NCBI GenBank assembly: GCA_002362595.1
Contig: DEUO01000080.1
Location: forward strand, 1-11,066
Length of the DNA stretch: 11,066 nucleotides
Direction of reading: 5' to 3'
From: Caryophanales bacterium UBA3260
GTDB taxonomy: Bacteria; Bacillota_I; Bacilli_A; RF39; UBA660
Part shown: one piece after another, positions 6,214 through 11,066 of the stretch
Numbering within the stretch: the first letter of the stretch is position 1
Layout: the number at the start of each line of letters is the position of its first letter
The notes under the pieces: model-generated
What the model saw: the letters and a program-made list of their open reading frames with translations, nothing else
The model's database searches: none
What the model was told of the DNA's origin: nothing
Made by a program: the position numbers and the translations under genes

Positions 6214-7003
6214 TATTTTAATAGCAGTAGATGATATAAAATATGTAAACGATTATAGAAAAGTAGGTATCTCTACTTTTCTTTTTCCTTTAGATGAATA
6301 TTGTGTAGGTTATAAAACATATACCTTAGAAGAAATAAATAAACAAGAAGTTTCAAATAAATATATCTTAATAAATCGTCTTCTCGATTGTAAAAGTGTC
6401 GATAAACTAAAAGAATTATTAAAAAAATTAAATAATATAAAAGGTATTGTCTATGAAGATATTGCTGTATATATGCTTGCAAAAGAATTAAAACTAGATG
6501 TTGAGCTAATATTCTTTCAAAATCATTTTCAAACTAATACTGAATCAGTTAATTTCTGGTTAGAAAAAGTAGATAGTATCGTAATAAGTAATGAACTAAC
6601 CAAAGAAGAAATAACTAATATTGTAAATAATTCTCAAAAAGAAGTATGTCTTCATTTATATGGCTATAATCAAGTTATGTATAGTCGTCGACTTCTCTTA
6701 ACTAATTGGAGTGAAGAATTTGCTCTTGATAAAGAAAACAACAACACTATAGTTGATCGTGCTACTAAAGTAAAATTTCATGCTATAGAAAATGAGTATG
6801 GCACAGTTATGTATAGTGGTAATATTTTTAATGGTCACTCTTTACTAGATGAAAAAAATATTAAATATTTCTACATAAACCCAACATTAATAGATCATCA
6901 AGAAGTAATGTCATTCTTAAATGATATTGAAAATTATAATAATGAAAATGAAGATAATGGCTTCTTAGAAAAAGAAACAATATATAAATTAAAGGAGGTC
7001 TAA
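6203..7003 (+). CDS. Degenerate peptidase U32 family protein, TrhP1/YrrN-like
   Basis: A 266-residue protein with the U32 fold pattern but poor conservation. The barrel-like segments can be followed as GIVYEDIAVYMLAKELKLDV (81-100), FFQNHFQTNTESVNFWL (104-120), VDSIVISNELTKEEI (123-137) and LHLYGYNQVMYSRRLLLTNW (150-169). The last corresponds to the E-x-F-x-x-G signature region of full U32 proteins, yet the cysteine cluster found in the next gene is missing, so it probably does not carry its own iron-sulfur centre. B. subtilis YrrN (TrhP1) works with YrrO (TrhP2) in hydroxylating U34 of tRNA, and position between trmR and trhP2 supports the same role as a partner subunit. It overlaps trmR by 11 nt and has no good ribosome binding site, so it probably depends on translational coupling. 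A terminator-like hairpin lies inside codons 19-28. The function call is inferred mainly from context. Confidence 0.78.
   Translation: MISNILIAVDDIKYVNDYRKVGISTFLFPLDEYCVGYKTYTLEEINKQEVSNKYILINRLLDCKSVDKLKELLKKLNNIKGIVYEDIAVYMLAKELKLDVELIFFQNHFQTNTESVNFWLEKVDSIVISNELTKEEITNIVNNSQKEVCLHLYGYNQVMYSRRLLLTNWSEEFALDKENNNTIVDRATKVKFHAIENEYGTVMYSGNIFNGHSLLDEKNIKYFYINPTLIDHQEVMSFLNDIENYNNENEDNGFLEKETIYKLKEV
6257..6286 (+). terminator. Terminator-like hairpin inside the trhP1-like gene
   Basis: A perfect 10-bp stem, AGAAAAGTAG (6257-6266) with CTACTTTTCT (6273-6282), has a 6-nt loop (an extra G-U pair can close it to 4 nt) and is followed directly by TTTT. It lies 44 nt after the trmR stop codon and 54 nt into the next gene. 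By shape it is an intrinsic terminator or attenuator; its activity is not shown. Confidence 0.5.
6992..6998 (+). promoter_or_regulatory. Strong ribosome binding site of trhP2
   Basis: AAGGAGG lies 7 nt before the trhP2 ATG at 7006. It is embedded in the last codons of the trhP1-like gene (…KEV-stop), in contrast to the very weak site of that upstream gene. Confidence 0.85.
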
Positions 7004-7005
7004 TT

Positions 7006-8211
7006 ATGAATAAAATCGAATTATTAGCACCTTCTGGTGACTACGAAAGACTTAAAATAGCATGTCTTTATGGTGCTGATGCCATATATTTTGGGGGCCA
7101 GAACTATAGTTTACGTGCTAATGCTCATAACTTTAGCTTAGAAGACATTGCTTCCGCCGTCTCATTTGCGCACAACCTAAATAAAAAAGTCTATGTAACA
7201 GTAAATATTGTCTTTCACGATAAAGACTTGACTGGTTTAGAAGAATACTTAAAAGAACTAGACCATATAGGTGTAGATGCTATAATCGTATCTGATGTTG
7301 TCGTAATGGATTTATGGAAAAAACTAAATCTAAAATTAGAACTTCATATCTCAACTCAAGCTTCATCTCTAAACTATGAAACTGTAAAATTCTATCAATC
7401 ACTCGGCGCAACTCGTGTTGTACTAGCACGCGAAGCAACAAAAGAAGATATAAAACGTATAAAAGAAGAAACAGGTATCGAACTAGAATGTTTTGTTCAT
7501 GGTGCAATGTGTACAAGTATAAGTGGTCGTTGTGTATTATCAAACTATGCAACAAATCGTGATAGTAATCGTGGCGGATGTGCCCAGGTATGTCGTTTCA
7601 CATTTGATAGTGATAAATCAGATCAAATCTTTAGTATGACTCCTAAAGATTTAAATATGATAAATAATATCGAAGAAATGATAAAAATAGGTGTTAATTC
7701 TTTTAAAGTAGAAGGAAGAATGCGTAGTGTTTACTATATAGCTACTGTTATTTATACATATCGTCATCTTATAGATAAAATAGTAAACAATACATTAGAT
7801 GATGCATATACTAAATATAGCTTAAGTATCTTAAATAGATGCGCTAATCGCGATTCAACAGAACAATTCTTTAATACCTTGCCTGGCAAAGAAGAACAAT
7901 ACTTCTTAAGCAACCGCGACGAAATAAGTAATAAAGATTTCCTTGGCATAGTAGATGACTATAATGAAGAAACAAATATTGTAACCTTAGAACAAAGAAA
8001 CTATTTTACACCAGGTGAAACAGTTGAATTCTTTGGCCCAAACTTAGAAGCAACAACATTTACTATCCCTGAAAATATTACGGATGAAGACGATAACTTA
8101 ATCGAAGTTGCTAATCATCCAAAAATGATTGTTAAATTCAAATGTAACATAAAATTAACTAAATATGATATGATGCGCAAAAAAGTGTTTGACATTTCAC
8201 AATTTTTGTAG
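7006..8211 (+). CDS. trhP2: Peptidase U32 family protein TrhP2 (YrrO), tRNA 5-hydroxyuridine synthesis
   Basis: A 401-residue U32 family protein. The N-terminal TIM-barrel-like part begins IELLAPSGDYERLKIACLYG (4-23) with GADAIYFGG (23-31), and includes VYVTVN (62-67), VDAIIVSD (90-97) and TRVVLARE (136-143). The full family signature ECFVHGAMCTSISGRCVLS occupies 161-179. C169, C176, C192 and C196 form the cysteine cluster that probably holds an iron-sulfur centre. VEGRMRS (235-241) and a C-terminal beta domain from about 310 follow. The family is named for collagenase-like peptidases, but E. coli TrhP and B. subtilis TrhP1/TrhP2 act in prephenate-dependent hydroxylation of U34 in tRNA, and adjacency to trmR points to that role. 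B. subtilis has udk between this gene and greA; it is missing here. The stop is TAG, and the greA promoter lies inside the 3' end. Confidence 0.9.
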   Translation: MNKIELLAPSGDYERLKIACLYGADAIYFGGQNYSLRANAHNFSLEDIASAVSFAHNLNKKVYVTVNIVFHDKDLTGLEEYLKELDHIGVDAIIVSDVVVMDLWKKLNLKLELHISTQASSLNYETVKFYQSLGATRVVLAREATKEDIKRIKEETGIELECFVHGAMCTSISGRCVLSNYATNRDSNRGGCAQVCRFTFDSDKSDQIFSMTPKDLNMINNIEEMIKIGVNSFKVEGRMRSVYYIATVIYTYRHLIDKIVNNTLDDAYTKYSLSILNRCANRDSTEQFFNTLPGKEEQYFLSNRDEISNKDFLGIVDDYNEETNIVTLEQRNYFTPGETVEFFGPNLEATTFTIPENITDEDDNLIEVANHPKMIVKFKCNIKLTKYDMMRKKVFDISQFL

Positions 8212-8217
8212 TATCTT
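8189..8217 (+). promoter_or_regulatory. greA promoter
   Basis: A perfect -35 TTGACA (8189-8194) lies 17 nt before TATCTT (8212-8217, four of six consensus bases). The -35 is inside the last codons of trhP2. Transcription would start near 8224, a few bases before the AAAGGAG site, giving greA expression apart from the upstream operon. Confidence 0.6.
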
Positions 8218-8245
8218 TAACTAGTTATTTAAAGGAGATGCTATA

Positions 8246-8716
8246 ATGGCAAAAAATGAAGAAATTCTATTAACTGCTCAAGGATATGCAGAATTAGAAG
8301 AAGAATTAAATGATTTAAGAGTAAATAAAAGGGCTGAAAACGTTCAAGCTATTAAAGAAGCAAGAAGTCATGGCGATTTATCTGAAAATTCAGAATATGA
8401 TGCTGCTCGTGATGAACAAGCTAAAATAGAAGCAAGAATCGTTGAATTAGAATATAAATTAGAACATGCAACAATTATTGATACAAAAGATAAAGATAAA
8501 GTAAACGTAGGATGTGAAGTAACAATTCTTTATATTGACGATAATGAAGAAGACACATACTACATTGTTGGTTCTCTAGAAGCAGATCCATTTGCTAATA
8601 AAGTTAGTAACGAATCTCCAATTGGTCAAGCTTTAATTGGAAGTAAAGTTGGCGACGTTATAAATGTCGAAGGGCCAAATGGAACATACCAAATAAAAGT
8701 ATTAAGTATTGCTTAA
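8246..8716 (+). CDS. greA: Transcription elongation factor GreA
   Basis: A 156-residue GreA, the normal length. The N-terminal antiparallel coiled coil spans about residues 10-78. The conserved tip HGDLSENSEYDAARDEQ (42-58) carries the two acidic residues D44 and E47, which reach through the secondary channel of RNA polymerase. The C-terminal FKBP-like domain contains SNESPIGQALIGSKVGD (121-137). GreA makes stalled RNA polymerase cut the 3' end of its transcript so that elongation can resume. AAAGGAG sits 8 nt before the ATG. It has its own promoter at 8189-8217 and a strong terminator after the stop codon, so it can be expressed alone or as the end of the operon. Confidence 0.97.
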   Translation: MAKNEEILLTAQGYAELEEELNDLRVNKRAENVQAIKEARSHGDLSENSEYDAARDEQAKIEARIVELEYKLEHATIIDTKDKDKVNVGCEVTILYIDDNEEDTYYIVGSLEADPFANKVSNESPIGQALIGSKVGDVINVEGPNGTYQIKVLSIA

Positions 8717-8720
8717 TAAA
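8708..8720 (+). repeat. 13-nt direct repeat, copy 1
   Basis: ATTGCTTAATAAA here covers the last codons and stop of greA. The identical 13-mer recurs at 8806-8818, 98 bp on, over the -35 region of the tig promoter. It may be chance in AT-rich DNA or a trace of a short duplication. Confidence 0.5.
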
Positions 8721-8722
8721 GC

Positions 8723-8749
8723 AAAAGCAAACTAGTTGTTTGCTTTTTT
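8723..8749 (+). terminator. Intrinsic terminator after greA
   Basis: A perfect 10-bp stem, AAAAGCAAAC (8723-8732) with GTTTGCTTTT (8738-8747), has a 5-nt loop and a T-run. It starts 7 nt after the greA stop codon and ends the ireB-greA operon. Confidence 0.9.
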
Positions 8750-8805
8750 CATATTCCACTATTAATTAAATAGAAAATATTATATAATATAATCAAAATA
8801 AAATC

Positions 8806-8818
8806 ATTGCTTAATAAA
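8806..8818 (+). repeat. 13-nt direct repeat, copy 2
   Basis: A second exact copy of ATTGCTTAATAAA. Its TTGCTT portion serves as the candidate -35 element of the tig promoter. Confidence 0.5.
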
Positions 8819-8835
8819 AAAATATTAGGTATAAT
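8807..8835 (+). promoter_or_regulatory. tig promoter
   Basis: -35 TTGCTT (8807-8812), a 17-nt spacer and a perfect -10 TATAAT (8830-8835). The predicted start is near 8842, followed by AAGGAGG (8853-8859) 7 nt before the tig ATG. The upstream terminator isolates this transcript. Confidence 0.7.
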
Positions 8836-8866
8836 ATGATGTGTTTATAAAAAAGGAGGATTAATC

Positions 8867-10114
8867 ATGAAAAATGTACATGATATAGAAATGGAAATTA
8901 AAGGCAAAGAATGGGAAGACATTCTTGATGCTACATTTAAAAAGAAAGTAAAAGATATTAAAGTAGATGGCTTTAGAAAAGGAAAATGTCCAAAAAACAT
9001 CTATCTTCAAAAATTTGGTATTGAATCTCTTTACATGGATGCTGTAGATACTGCAGTAAATAAAGCTTATACAGATGCTATTAAAGAACAAAAATTAATA
9101 CCAGTTTGTGAACCAAAAATGGATGTTAAAGAAATAGATGAAAAACATATTAAATTTATCTTCACCATTATAACTCGTCCTGAAGTAAAACTAGGTAAAT
9201 ATAAAGACCTAGGAGTTAAAAAAGACGAAGTAAAAGTAAGTAAAAAAGAAATCGATGAAGAAGTAGCAAGAATTTGTTCTCGTTTTGCTGATATCGTTGT
9301 TAAAGAAAACGGCGAAGTAGTAGAAGGAAATACAGCAGTTATCGACTTCGATGGCTTCGTAGATGGTAAACCACTAGAAGGTGGAAGTGGCAAAAACTAT
9401 CCACTAGAAATTGGTACTCATACATTTATTCCAGGATTCGAAGAAGGAATTGTAGGAATGAAAGTTGATGAAACAAAAGACCTAGATTTACAATTCCCAG
9501 AAGAATATACTAAAGAACTAGCTGGTAAAAAAGTTAAATTTACTGTAACAGTAAGAGAAATTAAAGAAAGAGTTCTACCAGAACTTAATGAAGAATTCTA
9601 TGCTGACTTAGGCTATGAAGACATTAAAACTGAAGAAGATTTCCGTAAAGAAGTAAAGAAAGCTCTAGAAGATCGTAAAGAAGAAGAAATAAAGAATAAA
9701 TACATTGATGAAGTACTAGAAGCAGCTTCAAAAAATATGAAAGTAGAAATAAATGAAGAAATCGTTGATGATGAAATTCATAGAATGATAAATCAATTTG
9801 CAGAACAAATGAAAATGCAAGGTTTATCGCTAGATCAATATTTCCAATTTACAGGTACTACACAAGAAGACATGCATAAACAAATGCAACCAGAGGCCGA
9901 AAAAAGAGTTAAATATCGTTACTTAATCGAAGAAGTAGCAGACGCTGAAAAAATCGAAATAAATGATGAAGATGCTAATGCTGAAGCAACAAAAATGGCT
10001 GAACAATATGGTATCGATAAAGAAGAATTCCTAACTCATTTTGGTGGATTAGAAGTAGTTAAATATGATATGAGAATGCGTCGTGCATTAGAAATACTAG
10101 GAGGAGAAGAATAA
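8867..10114 (+). CDS. tig: Trigger factor, ribosome-bound chaperone and peptidyl-prolyl isomerase
   Basis: A 415-residue trigger factor. The ribosome-binding domain covers about residues 1-100 and holds the ribosome-docking signature GFRKGKCP (35-42). The FKBP-type isomerase domain runs from about 152 to 232, with GNTAVIDFDGFVDGKPLEGG (154-173), PGFEEGIVGMK (189-199) and VKFTVTVREI (223-232). The helical C-terminal chaperone domain follows. It binds near the exit tunnel and shields nascent chains. The signature sits about eight residues nearer the N-terminus than in E. coli (35 against 43), so the first strand of the usual N-terminal domain seems to be missing. The start is well supported by AAGGAGG at 7 nt. 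It is a single-gene transcript with its own promoter and terminator. Confidence 0.96.
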   Translation: MKNVHDIEMEIKGKEWEDILDATFKKKVKDIKVDGFRKGKCPKNIYLQKFGIESLYMDAVDTAVNKAYTDAIKEQKLIPVCEPKMDVKEIDEKHIKFIFTIITRPEVKLGKYKDLGVKKDEVKVSKKEIDEEVARICSRFADIVVKENGEVVEGNTAVIDFDGFVDGKPLEGGSGKNYPLEIGTHTFIPGFEEGIVGMKVDETKDLDLQFPEEYTKELAGKKVKFTVTVREIKERVLPELNEEFYADLGYEDIKTEEDFRKEVKKALEDRKEEEIKNKYIDEVLEAASKNMKVEINEEIVDDEIHRMINQFAEQMKMQGLSLDQYFQFTGTTQEDMHKQMQPEAEKRVKYRYLIEEVADAEKIEINDEDANAEATKMAEQYGIDKEEFLTHFGGLEVVKYDMRMRRALEILGGEE

Positions 10115-10137
10115 CAAGAATGTTATTCTTTTTCTTT
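10107..10137 (+). terminator. Intrinsic terminator overlapping the tig stop codon
   Basis: A perfect 9-bp stem, AAGAATAAC (10107-10115) with GTTATTCTT (10122-10130), has a 6-nt loop and a T-rich tail. The 5' arm contains the last codon and TAA stop of tig, so a terminating ribosome would cover part of it. Confidence 0.8.
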
Positions 10138-10163
10138 AATCAAATAGTAATCTATGATATAAT
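10135..10163 (+). promoter_or_regulatory. Extended -10 promoter of the membrane protein gene
   Basis: A perfect extended -10, TGATATAAT (TG at 10155-10156, TATAAT at 10158-10163), with a weak -35 TTTAAT (10135-10140) at 17 nt. The TG motif compensates for a poor -35 in Gram-positive promoters. The -35 lies in the tail of the tig terminator. Confidence 0.7.
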
Positions 10164-10184
10164 AAAACAAGAATAGGTGATAAT

Positions 10185-11066
10185 ATGGCAAAAGAAAATA
10201 ATACTAAAACATCAACAAAAAAGACTGCAAAAAAAGTAACCAAAACATCTTCAGATATAAAAAAAATTAATACCTCTAATGAAGAAACCAAAGCTTTAGA
10301 AGTCATTGATGTAATTTGTGTAGAAGAACAAAAACCAAAAACCAAGAAAAAAAACAACACTACTTATCAACTATTTAAGCATTTTGCAACTCGTCTGAAA
10401 GAAGATAAATTATACTTTTTTTCTTTCATAGTAACTATTGTTTCACTTCTAATATTTTCTCTAACAACACTAAAAGATACTGAAGGTTACTATGATCGTA
10501 AAAACAGTAATATAGATTCAACTGTAACTGTACCAGCTGATCCAACCTTAAAAAATCCAGCAGCAGATGAAACACCTGCTAAATCAGATGATATTGATGT
10601 ATCAGATTATGTTGGTATTTACAGTCGTGAAGTAACATTATCAGAACCTCTAAAATTAGGCACATGTGAAGTTAGATCGTACAAATATGTATACAAAATA
10701 AAAGAAGATAAAACAATAACTAAATACCTAATGAATGATTGCATTGGTACTATAAAAATATGGAGTGACAAACTTACATATATATCTACTGGAGGAGCAA
10801 GATACATTAGTGCTAATAAAATAAATTTCCTATTCTCCGCAAGTAGTATGAAAGAAGTAGATGCCGAAACATATAAAATAGACGAAGATATAGATTTAAT
10901 TAAAGAGAATAATAAAATTCCTAATCTCGAAACATATTTTTATTCTAATTCCATTATCCTTAATACAGGTAAAGATTTAATATTAATAAAAGGTAATACT
11001 ATTTTCTATCAACTATCAAAAAAATATAATACAGATATAAAAATCCTTGATAAGACAGTATATAAA
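10185..11066 (+). CDS. Lys/Thr-rich single-pass membrane protein, partial at the window edge
   Basis: The frame is open for 294 codons from the ATG at 10185 to the last base, so the gene continues beyond the window. AGGTGA lies 4 nt before the start, with an extended -10 promoter upstream. Residues 1-75 are cytoplasmic-looking low-complexity sequence rich in Lys and Thr (NTKTSTKKTAKKVTKTS, 6-22; PKTKKKNN, 51-58). One membrane helix spans about 77-95 (YFFSFIVTIVSLLIFSLTT), with positive residues before it, so the C-terminal part should be outside. An Asp/Pro-rich linker (110-140) leads to a beta-rich domain from about 142 (VGIYSREVTLSEPLKLG) containing two cysteines, C161 and C186, that could pair. 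I recognise no family. The basic tail could contact nucleic acid or the membrane surface, which is speculation. Confidence 0.85.
   Translation, partial: MAKENNTKTSTKKTAKKVTKTSSDIKKINTSNEETKALEVIDVICVEEQKPKTKKKNNTTYQLFKHFATRLKEDKLYFFSFIVTIVSLLIFSLTTLKDTEGYYDRKNSNIDSTVTVPADPTLKNPAADETPAKSDDIDVSDYVGIYSREVTLSEPLKLGTCEVRSYKYVYKIKEDKTITKYLMNDCIGTIKIWSDKLTYISTGGARYISANKINFLFSASSMKEVDAETYKIDEDIDLIKENNKIPNLETYFYSNSIILNTGKDLILIKGNTIFYQLSKKYNTDIKILDKTVYK

Noticed and set aside
7280..7555. Minus-strand open frames inside trhP2, tig and the U32 gene
   Set aside because: They lie wholly opposite well-supported genes, have Leu/Ile/Tyr-biased composition typical of antisense reading, and lack ribosome binding sites.
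1..11066. Use of a Mycoplasma-type code (TGA as tryptophan)
   Set aside because: The conserved proteins read full length with tryptophan as TGG and no in-frame TGA. In such AT-rich DNA a TGA-Trp code would show TGA at many tryptophan positions. The lack of TGA stops fits AT bias, since TAA dominates.
1..11066. Mobile elements, CRISPR arrays, tRNA or rRNA genes
   Set aside because: No transposase or integrase motifs, spaced repeats, or tRNA-like cloverleaf sequences were seen on either strand by eye.

Overview
The window looks like chromosomal DNA from a very AT-rich, low-GC Gram-positive bacterium (Bacillota, Bacilli-like; an uncultured gut lineage such as RF39 or an Erysipelotrichia relative would fit). 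The reasons are strong AGGAGG-type ribosome binding sites, strongly A/T-biased third codon positions, and the conserved block ireB - ruvX - yrzB - mltG - O-methyltransferase - two U32 proteins - greA, which parallels Bacillus subtilis yrzL-yrrK-yrzB-yrrL-yrrM-yrrN-yrrO-(udk)-greA. mltG and ireB imply a cell with a peptidoglycan wall. All tryptophans I checked are TGG, no gene contains an in-frame TGA and no gene ends in TGA, so the standard bacterial code fits. The species cannot be named from this sequence.

Layout. (1) 25-1894: a LysR-type regulator on the minus strand faces a PHP-family phosphoesterase on the plus strand. About 95 bp separates the two start codons and holds two overlapping divergent promoters and a 20-bp near-perfect palindrome, a classic LysR arrangement. 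A hairpin terminator closes the phosphoesterase gene. (2) 1965-3480: a two-gene unit of an ADP-ribosylglycohydrolase followed one base later by an unrecognised 191-residue protein. (3) 3551-8211: a tightly packed operon, mostly overlapping or nearly abutting. It begins with ireB (cell-wall stress signalling), ruvX/yqgF (Holliday junction or rRNA nuclease), a DUF1292 protein and mltG (glycan strand release), and continues with trmR, trhP1-like and trhP2. By homology the last three make 5-hydroxyuridine and then 5-methoxyuridine at the wobble base of tRNAs. (4) 8246-8716: greA, with its own promoter inside the end of trhP2 and a strong terminator. (5) 8867-10114: trigger factor, with its own promoter and a terminator that overlaps its stop codon. 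(6) 10185 to the end: an incomplete gene for a Lys/Thr-rich, single-pass membrane protein of unknown function.

Most of the window is housekeeping: tRNA wobble modification, transcription elongation rescue, protein folding, and cell-wall growth and its signalling. The less ordinary parts are the ADP-ribosylglycohydrolase pair, the LysR/PHP regulatory region, a terminator-like hairpin inside the start of the trhP1-like gene, and the membrane protein at the right edge. No gene-free stretch exceeds about 150 bp. I found no mobile element, CRISPR array, tRNA or rRNA. I did not find clear evidence of a wholly new system.
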